Shown here piece after piece: positions 1-5,615 of a DNA stretch of 8,359 bases (position 1 is its first letter; every line of letters starts with the position of its first letter). The stretch covers positions 1 to 8,359 of the forward strand of contig JACRCG010000291.1 of assembly GCA_016219145.1 (NCBI GenBank), written 5' to 3'. Under the pieces are notes generated by a model. That model made no database searches, was not told the DNA's origin, and saw nothing but the letters and a program-made list of their open reading frames with translations. The position numbers were made by a program, and so were the translations under genes. The stretch comes from Deltaproteobacteria bacterium (GTDB lineage: Bacteria > Desulfobacterota > Desulfuromonadia > Geobacterales > Pseudopelobacteraceae).

Positions 1-19
1 CCGGAACAAGGAGAAGGTC

Positions 20-607
20 ATGAAACGATTATTCGCACTGATAATTTCGCTGGCGTTGCTGGCGCCGCTGAGCGCTCTGGCAGCCACATACAATCTGGAT
101 CCGCTTCATTCAGCCATCCAGTTCAAGGTCAAACATCTGATGATTACCAACGTTACAGGTGTTTTTGAGAAGTTCAAAGGCACGGTAGTCATCGATGATC
201 AGGACATCACCAGATCTAAAGTCAATGTCAGCGTCGAGACGGCTTCGTTGAACACCAACATTGCAAAGCGTGATGAGCATCTGCGCAGCCCCGATTTTTT
301 TGATGTTGCCAAGTTCCCGGCCATGACATTCGTTTCTACCAGAGTTGAAAAAGAAGGGCCAGGCAGGCTGAAAGTCACCGGCAACCTGACTATCAAAGGT
401 GTGTCAAAGCCTGTCGTTCTTACCGTGGACGGCCCAACTGCAGAAATCAAAGGCACCCAGGGCGAGTCCAGACGTGGCGCTTCGGCAACGACTACCGTGA
501 ATCGCCACGATTTCGGTGTAAACTGGAGCAAAAAACTTGACGGCGGAGGCCTGGTTGTCGCGGACGACGTACACATCAGCATTGACACCGAGCTGGTTAG
601 ACAGTAG
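20..607 (+). CDS. YceI-family periplasmic lipocalin-like protein
   Basis: The 195-residue product starts with a signal peptide (hydrophobic residues about 4-20, cleavage likely after an ALA at 19-21 or one residue later), so it should act in the periplasm. Mature-protein motifs are those of the YceI family: DPLHSAIQFKVKHL near the N-terminus, KRDEHLRSPDFFD followed by KFPAMTF around residues 83-104, LTIKGVSKPVVLTV around 122-136, and NRHDFGVNW near 160. Known members form an extended beta-barrel that binds a long isoprenoid or amphiphilic lipid; the exact ligand here cannot be read. Length fits the family. A good ribosome binding site, AAGGAG at 8-13, lies 6 nt before the ATG and fixes the start. 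The upstream promoter or a possible co-transcribed gene is outside the window. Nothing indicates truncation. Family assignment is firm, physiological role is open. Confidence 0.95.
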   Translation: MKRLFALIISLALLAPLSALAATYNLDPLHSAIQFKVKHLMITNVTGVFEKFKGTVVIDDQDITRSKVNVSVETASLNTNIAKRDEHLRSPDFFDVAKFPAMTFVSTRVEKEGPGRLKVTGNLTIKGVSKPVVLTVDGPTAEIKGTQGESRRGASATTTVNRHDFGVNWSKKLDGGGLVVADDVHISIDTELVRQ

Positions 608-702
608 ATTCCAGCCCCTGACTTGAGAAGCGCTACGCCAGCGCCGGCCTGCCCGAAGGGGCATATCGGAGTTGCTACATCAATGGAAATGGAGAAGTGA
701 AT

Positions 703-1158
703 ATGGAAAAATTTGTTACCCTCGACGATGTCATAAAATTTGCGGTTGACCGGGAGGAGACCGCCTACAAGCTCTATAAGCGTGCCGCCGAACTTTCCAC
801 CAGCATCGCATCCCGAAAGATGTTTGAGGAACTGGCCCAGGAAGAGGCAACTCACAAGGAAGTCTTCAGCAGGATTGACATCGAGAAGGCCGAGCAGCAC
901 AAGCTCTGCACCCTGCCGGAATCCAGTATTGCCAAGTACCTGGCCGATATCACTTTCAGACCCGACCTGACCTTCAATCAGATTCTGGCCTTTGCTCTCA
1001 AGACGGAGGAAAACGCCTATCAGCTTTACAAGGCCGCCGCCGGGATGACTGATGATGAACAACTCCAGAAGGTGCTGATGAATTTTGCCGATGTGGAACT
1101 GGGGCACCGCCGCAGGCTGGAAGCGATTTATGAAGAGCGGGTGCTTACGGAGGGATAG
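703..1158 (+). CDS. Ferritin-like (rubrerythrin-type) diiron protein
   Basis: This 151-residue cytoplasmic protein is built from two matching helical-hairpin halves. The first carries E19 in EETAYKLY and, 29 residues on, the E48-x-x-H51 motif (EEATH). The second carries E103 in EENAYQLY and, again 29 residues on, E132-x-x-H135 (ELGH). Six such ligands are the standard diiron set of the ferritin/rubrerythrin superfamily. There is no C-terminal rubredoxin CxxC domain, so it is the short ferritin-like type rather than a classical rubrerythrin. Likely roles are peroxide or oxygen detoxification or iron handling; this is inference from the family. An in-frame GTG at 697 is possible, but GGAG at 691-694 sits only 2 nt from it and 8 nt from the ATG at 703, so the ATG is preferred. 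A strong terminator follows, so the gene probably ends its transcription unit. Confidence 0.88.
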   Translation: MEKFVTLDDVIKFAVDREETAYKLYKRAAELSTSIASRKMFEELAQEEATHKEVFSRIDIEKAEQHKLCTLPESSIAKYLADITFRPDLTFNQILAFALKTEENAYQLYKAAAGMTDDEQLQKVLMNFADVELGHRRRLEAIYEERVLTEG

Positions 1159-1180
1159 GCTTCCGAAAACTCGCCGCACA

Positions 1181-1212
1181 AAAAAACACGCCCGTTACAA
1201 GGCGTGTTTTTT
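1181..1212 (+). terminator. Rho-independent terminator after the ferritin-like gene
   Basis: The left arm AAAAAACACGCC (1181-1192) pairs perfectly with GGCGTGTTTTTT (1201-1212) around an 8-nt loop. The right arm runs straight into a T tract that extends to 1214. A GC core of six pairs plus A/T flanks makes it usable on both strands, although only + strand genes surround it. It lies 22 nt after the stop codon at 1156-1158. Confidence 0.93.
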
Positions 1213-1309
1213 TTCGAATATTGACCCCAGTCAAAGATTCCACACTTTAAATGTGTAATATTCAGCCCAGAGTTATCACTTCAGTCAGCACAACAGCTGG
1301 ATATTGACC

Positions 1310-1657
1310 ATGAGCTTCCCACACAGTCAGATAAGATTTTTGACGATAATACTGCTGATGGTTCAACTATGTCTGCCGGTATACGGTCCTGACTACTTCT
1401 CTGAACACTTGAGCGCTGTCGGGGCAAGTCATGCCGGTTTTGTTTGTGATCATGCCGGCGCCGATTCGGATCATGAATCCGGGAATGGCAACCAGCAGGT
1501 TGCCCACTGTCATGAACTGGACGCGCCGTGCGTCGTTTCATCAAGCCTCGTTCTTGAACATTCGCCTGTCATTTCCAGACTCATATCATCAGACAAAGGT
1601 GCCCTGCTTGACGGCTATGGCGCCCCCTTCGATATTCCACCGGAAAATCCCGTTTAA
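1310..1657 (+). CDS. Small exported His/Cys-rich protein, CzcI-like layout
   Basis: The 115-residue product has a short N-terminal segment, then a hydrophobic stretch (residues about 9-25) that reads as a signal peptide or anchor. It is followed by a metal-ligand-rich region: H33, H41, C46, H48, H55, H66, C67, H68, C74 and H84, including an HCH triplet. The C-terminal end is rich in Pro and Gly (GYGAPFDIPPENP). Short exported proteins with a His/Cys-rich middle and a Pro-rich end occur beside heavy-metal RND efflux genes (CzcI type), and this resemblance in layout, not a firm homology, suggests periplasmic metal binding. No efflux genes are in the window. No clear Shine-Dalgarno is visible before the ATG; an in-frame TTG at 1304 would add two residues. 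The composition and signal peptide argue for a real gene, but the exact start and function are unsure. Confidence 0.6.
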   Translation: MSFPHSQIRFLTIILLMVQLCLPVYGPDYFSEHLSAVGASHAGFVCDHAGADSDHESGNGNQQVAHCHELDAPCVVSSSLVLEHSPVISRLISSDKGALLDGYGAPFDIPPENPV

Positions 1658-1714
1658 TTTCATCCTTTCATACCTGTCAAGACGCGCAGTTTTTTTGATG
1701 TGCCGTTTTTAAAC

Positions 1715-1805
1715 GTAGGGGCATAGCAAACGTCTCACCTGCTTTGCCCAAGTTGCTACGGAGATCAAAGGCGGGCGAAGCAGATGAAACTTGCTTAGCC
1801 CCTAC
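1715..1805. repeat. 91-bp imperfect palindrome (REP/MITE-like)
   Basis: The outer arms GTAGGGGCATAGCAA (1715-1729) and TTGCTTAGCCCCTAC (1791-1805) match as inverted repeats at 13 of 15 positions. Inner arms CTGCTTTGCCC (1739-1749) and GGGCGAAGCAG (1773-1783) match at 10 of 11. A bulge of 9 against 7 nt separates the two stems and a 23-nt loop lies between the inner arms. The GTAGGGGC...GCCCCTAC ends recall dispersed palindromic repeats seen in many bacterial genomes. Lying between two same-strand genes, its transcript would fold and could also act as a terminator or RNA stabiliser for the gene ending at 1657. No transposase or clear target duplication is visible. Confidence 0.7.
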
Positions 1806-1857
1806 CACACTGTAACACTTCAAATTTCACCAACCATATCTACAGGAGAATATAACC

Positions 1858-2541
1858 ATGAAAAATACGAATCTTTTCAAAACCAGCATGCTGGGAATTG
1901 CTGCCATTGCAACGTTGTTTCTTGCCACTCCCAATGATGCTTCCGCACATTGTGACACCCTTGACGGCCCGGTTATTCTGGATGCCAGAAAAGCCATTGA
2001 TGCAAAAGATATTACCCCCATCCTCAAATGGGTAAAACCGAAGGATGAAAAAACGGTGCGGGCCGCCTTCCAAAAGGTGCTTACAGGCAAGGCAAAGAAG
2101 CCTGAAGAAGCCGAGCATAAGTTCTTCGCGACTCTTGTCAAAATCCATCGCGCCGGCGAAGGGGCTCCATTTACCGGCCTGAAACCTGCCGGCGCAGTAG
2201 AACCGGCCGTTGCCGAAGCGGACAAGGCCCTGGTGAGTGGTTCATCCGACGCAGTTGTAAAACTGATCACCGATGACATTGCCGCCGGGATCAAGAAGCG
2301 CTACGAGCAGGCAGCGGCGGCCTACAAGCACAAGGATGAGAGTATCGCGCAGGGGCGGGAGTTTGTGGAAGCCTATGTGATGTTCACCCACTACGTTGAA
2401 CGGCTTGGCCAGGATGCAATCGGCACAGGCGGTACGCATGGCGAACACGCTGAACATGGCAAAGTCGAAAAACAGGGCAAGCATGATGAACAGGGTGAAC
2501 ATGACAAGCATAAGAAAGAGTCGAGTCACTCCAAACACTGA
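1858..2541 (+). CDS. DUF6448-family exported protein with His-rich tail
   Basis: The 227-residue product has a signal peptide with a hydrophobic stretch at about 11-23 and a cleavage site ASA after residue 30. The mature protein would therefore begin HCDTLDGPV. This start, together with IHRAGEGAPFTGL (96-108) and GREFVEAYVMFTHYVERL (166-183), matches what I recall as the conserved pattern of DUF6448. The function of that family is not established to my knowledge. H31, C32, H87, H97 and H178 are possible metal ligands. Residues about 191-227 form a low-complexity tail rich in His, Lys, Glu and Gly (GEHAEHG, GKHDEQGEHDKHKK, SSHSKH) that is probably disordered and metal-binding. The ribosome binding site AGGAG (1844-1848) is 9 nt before the ATG. 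Location is presumably periplasmic, with a possible role in metal handling by inference from residue content and from the His/Cys-rich neighbour upstream. There is no sign of truncation. Confidence 0.88.
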   Translation: MKNTNLFKTSMLGIAAIATLFLATPNDASAHCDTLDGPVILDARKAIDAKDITPILKWVKPKDEKTVRAAFQKVLTGKAKKPEEAEHKFFATLVKIHRAGEGAPFTGLKPAGAVEPAVAEADKALVSGSSDAVVKLITDDIAAGIKKRYEQAAAAYKHKDESIAQGREFVEAYVMFTHYVERLGQDAIGTGGTHGEHAEHGKVEKQGKHDEQGEHDKHKKESSHSKH

Positions 2542-2563
2542 TCGCTGATTTACATATCAGACT

Positions 2564-2725
2564 GAGTCTCTTGCAAAAGTAAAAAACAGTCCCCTCCCCC
2601 CTGGCGGGGGAGGGTTAGGGTGAGGGGGAGGTTGCCATGATATCAGAAAGTTGCACCTTCACCCACCCCCCAACCCCCTCCCGTCAAGGGAGGGGGGCTT
2701 GTTTTGAGACTTTTGCAAGAGCCTC
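2564..2725. repeat. 162-bp MITE-like element with terminal inverted repeats
   Basis: The ends GAGTCTCTTGCAAAAGT (2564-2580) and ACTTTTGCAAGAGCCTC (2709-2725) are inverted repeats matching at 16 of 17 positions. Inside are two near mirror-image hairpins with perfect 9-bp stems: CCCTCCCCC/GGGGGAGGG (2592-2600 with 2606-2614, loop CTGGC) and CCCCCTCCC/GGGAGGGGG (2674-2682 with 2688-2696, loop GTCAA). The whole element is thus a long imperfect palindrome with extreme C-run/G-run strand bias. It begins 22 nt after the stop of the DUF6448 gene, so in RNA it would fold strongly and may end or protect that transcript. No coding capacity and no clear target-site duplication are seen. A non-autonomous mobile or REP-like nature is inference. 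Confidence 0.8.
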
Positions 2726-2807
2726 TATGGAATACGGCACCGTCAAATTTCCATCCGCAAACTGGCTATTTTGAAAATGGGTGGCATACTAATACTACTC
2801 TGGTACA

Positions 2808-2901
2808 TTCCCCATCCCCCTCCTAACCTCCCCCTTGAAAGGGGAGGAATGTGTTCAAATCCCCTCCTCTTCAGAGAGAGGGTAAGGGTGGGGGTGGGGA
2901 A
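2808..2901. repeat. 94-bp G/C-run palindromic element, related to the preceding one
   Basis: The arms start TTCCCCATCCCCC (2808-2820) and end GGGGGTGGGGAA (2890-2901), an inverted repeat with a one-base gap. An inner hairpin pairs CCTCCCC (2827-2833) with GGGGAGG (2841-2847), and a less regular C-rich/G-rich hairpin occupies about 2860-2882. The core GAGGGTAAGGGTGGGGGTGGGG resembles GAGGGTTAGGGTGAGGGGGAGG in the element at 2564-2725, so the two appear to belong to one repeat family. The long TTGCAAAAG ends of the other copy are missing, suggesting a shorter or decayed copy. Confidence 0.65.
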
Positions 2902-2960
2902 AAGACGTAAATGTCGGAGCAGCGGCAACAAGGAAGCGCAAGTACATTTACAGCCACATT

Positions 2961-2976
2961 GCCCGGAAAACCGGGC
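2961..2976 (+). promoter_or_regulatory. Hairpin next to the kinase ribosome binding site
   Basis: GCCCGG (2961-2966) pairs perfectly with CCGGGC (2971-2976) around an AAAA tetraloop. The Shine-Dalgarno AAAGGA (2977-2982) follows with no gap, and the ATG is at 2991. In the mRNA this stem would stack directly on the ribosome binding site without covering it. It could influence translation of the first gene of the operon or be an end-point for RNA processing. There is no T tract, so it is not a typical terminator. The structure is seen; any regulatory role is inferred. Confidence 0.45.
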
Positions 2977-2990
2977 AAAGGACAACCAGC

Positions 2991-5615
2991 ATGAAAAAGC
3001 TCAGTGACAAAATTGCCGGACTATTTTCTTTTTCAAGCCTGCGCATAAGACTACAGCTGCTGGTGTGGGTCGCGATCATACCGGTGGTGCTGCTGACCGT
3101 AGCCGAAAGCATGCTTGACCGCTCCCGCAAAGAGGCTGAAGTCAGGGGGAGTGCCGTCGGCCTGGTCAACCTGGCAAAAGGGAGCCTTGAACAGCATATC
3201 AACAACACAAGATCATTACTGCTCGCCGCCGCCCATTCTGATGTGATGCAAAAGGGGGATCCAGCGTCCTTAAGCGCTTTTCTGGATGATCTTCACAAGC
3301 ATTATCCTGAATACGCAAACCTCGGCGCCGTTGACCTGCAAGGCAATGTCTTTGCCAGCGCAGTCCCGCTGAAGAAGCCGGTGACTGCATCGGACCTGTT
3401 TTATTTTCAGGAGATCCTGAAGTCGCGCGCCTTCACGGTCGGAGGATACCAGGCAGGGCGCATAACAGGTCTTGAAATTGTAATCTTCGCCCACCCTGTC
3501 TTTGACAGGAGTGGAAATATGAAGTTTATCCTGTTTGCCTCCATGGATTTAATATGGTTGAACAGGCTTTGGGATAATATAAGGCTCCTGCCGGACTCCA
3601 CCTTTACCGTGACAGACAGAAGCGGGATTGTCCTGTTTCGTTATCCCCTGACCGGAGATAAATGGGTCGGCAAGGATATGTCCCGTGTACCGATCGTCAG
3701 GACAATGCTTGCAGAAGGCAAAGGTGTATCCGAGGCTGGCGGACTGGACAGCAAATACCGGATCTACGCCTTTTCCGAAACAGAGCCACCGCAAAGCAAG
3801 GTGCATCTGGCTGTCGGCGTTTCCAAAAAAGCGGCATTGGCGCCGATAAACAAGATGCTTGCCTTCAGCCTGATCGGGATTGGACTCGTCGCCGCTCTCG
3901 GCCTTTTCCTGGCAAGACTCTTCTCCAACAGATACATCATTAAACCCATCCAAGCGCTTGAGGTTGCAGCCGGCCGTTTTGCCTCGGGTGACTACAGCAG
4001 CCGCATAAACATGCCGGGAAGTGGTAATGAGTTTAACCTCATGGGCGCTGCTTTTAACAGCATGGCCGAGACGATAGAACGGGAAATCGCTGTGCGCGAA
4101 AAGTCCGAGGCGTTGACAAAAAACATCCTTGAAACCGTTGACGAAGGCTTTATCATCATCGACCCCGATTACAGGATCATCTCCGCCAACAGGGCCTTCT
4201 GCGAGCAGATGGACATGCCACTTTGCGACATCATCGGCAGGCACTGTTACGAGGTCTCGCACCATCTGGAGCGCCCCTGTTTTATGGATGACGAGGAGTG
4301 TGCGGTGAGAGATTCCTTCACGACAGGCGCGACGCACAGAAACATTCACACTCATTATGACAAAGAGAATACCCCGGTTTACGTCGAAACAAAATCGTAT
4401 CCGATCAAGGATAGTACCGGAAATATTACAGCGGTCATAGAAACGCAGACCAACGTTACCGAGAAAAGAAAACTTGAGGAGCAACTCCGTCATGCCCATA
4501 AGATGGAGGCCATCGGCACCCTTGCCGGCGGCATTGCCCACGACTTCAACAACATGCTCAGCATTATCAACGGCTACGCCGGACTGATGCAGATGCACAT
4601 GAAGCCCGACGATCCCCAGATCCCCAGGCTTAACGAAATTCTGGCGGCTGGCGAAAGGGCGGCGCAACTTACAAAAGGCCTGCTCACCTTCAGCAGAAAA
4701 CTGGTCATGGAGATAAAAACGGTAAATATCAATGAGATCGTCGGCGGCTTTAACAAGATGCTGGCCAGGATCATCGGCGAAGATATTGAGTTGAGAATCA
4801 TTACGGCGGATGAAGAACTGACAGCCAGGGTCGACACGGGGCAAATCGAACAGGTGCTGATGAACCTTGCTGTAAATGCCCGGGACGCAATGCCGAAGGG
4901 TGGCGCTTTAACGATAGAGACGCGTTCTGTGGAGATCGACTGGGAATTCATAAAGATATATGACTATGGTGCGCCGGGGAGATATGCGCTGATAACCGTA
5001 TCAGATAGCGGCAGCGGCATGGATGCAACAACCTTGGGGAGGATCTTTGATCCGTATTTTACGACAAAAGAACTGGGCAAGGGCACCGGGCTCGGCCTTG
5101 CAATCGTCTATGGCATTGTGACGCGGCACAACGGCTTTATTCGCTGTTACAGCGAACCTGGCCAGGGGACGTCCTTCAGGATATATCTTCCTCTCGTCAT
5201 GGATACGGCCGAAAAGATCGAAGCAGAGCAGGCCCCTGCGCCAAAGGGGGGCGCGGAGACCATACTTATTGCCGAGGATGACGCAAATGTCCGCAGCCTC
5301 ATCAGGAATATCCTGGAAGGCTTTGGCTATACTGTCATTGAAGCGGTTGACGGCAATGATGCAGTGGAAAAGTTCAGGGCCAACAAAGACAAGATACGGC
5401 TGTTCTTGTCTGATTTGATAATGCCGGGCAAGAACGGCATGGACGCATATGAGGAGATCAAAGGAATACGGCAAGATACGAGGGTGATTTTCATAAGCGG
5501 CTACGCGCGGGAGATAATTCAGAGATTCGGCATTGACGAAGAAATCGAATTCATCTCGAAGCCTGTCCTGCCGAACGAGCTTTTGCGGAAGGTGCGGAAG
5601 GAGCTGGATCGATGA
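2991..5615 (+). CDS. Hybrid sensor histidine kinase (Cache-HAMP-PAS-HisKA-HATPase-REC)
   Basis: This 874-residue inner-membrane kinase has TM1 at about 21-38, a periplasmic region 40-285 with Cache-like signatures (YPEYANLGAVDLQGNVFAS; DLFYFQEILKS), and TM2 at about 290-311. Then come HAMP (312-365), a PAS domain (375-490), and a HisKA H-box with phospho-acceptor H517 in GGIAHDFNN. The ATPase domain has the N-box NLAVNARDAM (625-634, with N629), G1 DSGSGM (672-677), F-box FDPYFTTK (686-693) and G2 GKGTGLGL (696-703). The C-terminal receiver has acidic residues 762-764, phospho-acceptor D808 in SDLIMPG, S836 and K857 in SKP. All catalytic residues are present. The receiver implies a phosphorelay or self-regulation; no Hpt or DNA-binding partner is in the window. 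The start is supported by AAAGGA 8 nt upstream. Its TGA overlaps the ATG of the binding-protein gene downstream, linking the kinase to that protein. The PAS domain is Cys-rich (C404, C412, C419, C430, C437). Confidence 0.95.
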   Translation: MKKLSDKIAGLFSFSSLRIRLQLLVWVAIIPVVLLTVAESMLDRSRKEAEVRGSAVGLVNLAKGSLEQHINNTRSLLLAAAHSDVMQKGDPASLSAFLDDLHKHYPEYANLGAVDLQGNVFASAVPLKKPVTASDLFYFQEILKSRAFTVGGYQAGRITGLEIVIFAHPVFDRSGNMKFILFASMDLIWLNRLWDNIRLLPDSTFTVTDRSGIVLFRYPLTGDKWVGKDMSRVPIVRTMLAEGKGVSEAGGLDSKYRIYAFSETEPPQSKVHLAVGVSKKAALAPINKMLAFSLIGIGLVAALGLFLARLFSNRYIIKPIQALEVAAGRFASGDYSSRINMPGSGNEFNLMGAAFNSMAETIEREIAVREKSEALTKNILETVDEGFIIIDPDYRIISANRAFCEQMDMPLCDIIGRHCYEVSHHLERPCFMDDEECAVRDSFTTGATHRNIHTHYDKENTPVYVETKSYPIKDSTGNITAVIETQTNVTEKRKLEEQLRHAHKMEAIGTLAGGIAHDFNNMLSIINGYAGLMQMHMKPDDPQIPRLNEILAAGERAAQLTKGLLTFSRKLVMEIKTVNINEIVGGFNKMLARIIGEDIELRIITADEELTARVDTGQIEQVLMNLAVNARDAMPKGGALTIETRSVEIDWEFIKIYDYGAPGRYALITVSDSGSGMDATTLGRIFDPYFTTKELGKGTGLGLAIVYGIVTRHNGFIRCYSEPGQGTSFRIYLPLVMDTAEKIEAEQAPAPKGGAETILIAEDDANVRSLIRNILEGFGYTVIEAVDGNDAVEKFRANKDKIRLFLSDLIMPGKNGMDAYEEIKGIRQDTRVIFISGYAREIIQRFGIDEEIEFISKPVLPNELLRKVRKELDR

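Larger units (their letters stand above)
2542..2990. other. 449-base intergenic stretch made largely of palindromic elements
   Basis: No convincing gene lies here; open frames in this stretch are short and consist of translated repeat sequence. It contains the palindromic element at 2564-2725, a plain spacer at 2726-2807, a second related element at 2808-2901, and the 5' leader of the kinase gene with a hairpin at 2961-2976. No promoter with both good -35 and -10 boxes could be picked by eye; a TTGAAA at 2771-2776 lacks a well-spaced -10. Confidence 0.75.

Noticed and set aside
650..663. TGCCC-GAAG-GGGCA hairpin as a terminator for the YceI-family gene
   Set aside because: The stem is only 5 bp and no T tract follows.
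199..1179. 326-codon open frame on the - strand
   Set aside because: It runs antisense across two well-supported genes and an intergenic region and shows no family motif; its start falls within the terminator-proximal sequence. A shadow frame.
1221..1251. Possible sigma-70 promoter, TTGACC with TTTAAA, before the small His/Cys-rich gene
   Set aside because: The -35 is good but the best -10 matches only 4 of 6 bases at a 19-nt spacing, so it is too weak to annotate by eye.
1216..1263. GAATATT/AATATTC inverted repeat as an operator
   Set aside because: Only 7 bp with a 34-nt spacer in AT-rich DNA; no known regulator site matches.
2771..2796. Promoter for the sensor operon (TTGAAA with AATACT)
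   Set aside because: The spacing is 14 nt and the -10 match is poor; the true promoter could lie inside or upstream of the repeats.
2564..2901. CRISPR array from the repeated G/C-run motifs
   Set aside because: The repeats are inverted and imperfect, there are no regular unique spacers and no cas gene nearby.
2743..3007. Short frames on both strands across the G/C-run palindrome
   Set aside because: Their translations are Pro/Gly/Arg/Leu-rich read-through of the repeat with no folded-domain character.
3549..4844. 431-codon open frame on the - strand inside the kinase gene
   Set aside because: It lies opposite well-defined Cache, HAMP, PAS and HisKA coding sequence, has no recognisable domain or signal, and is a shadow of the kinase gene's codon bias.
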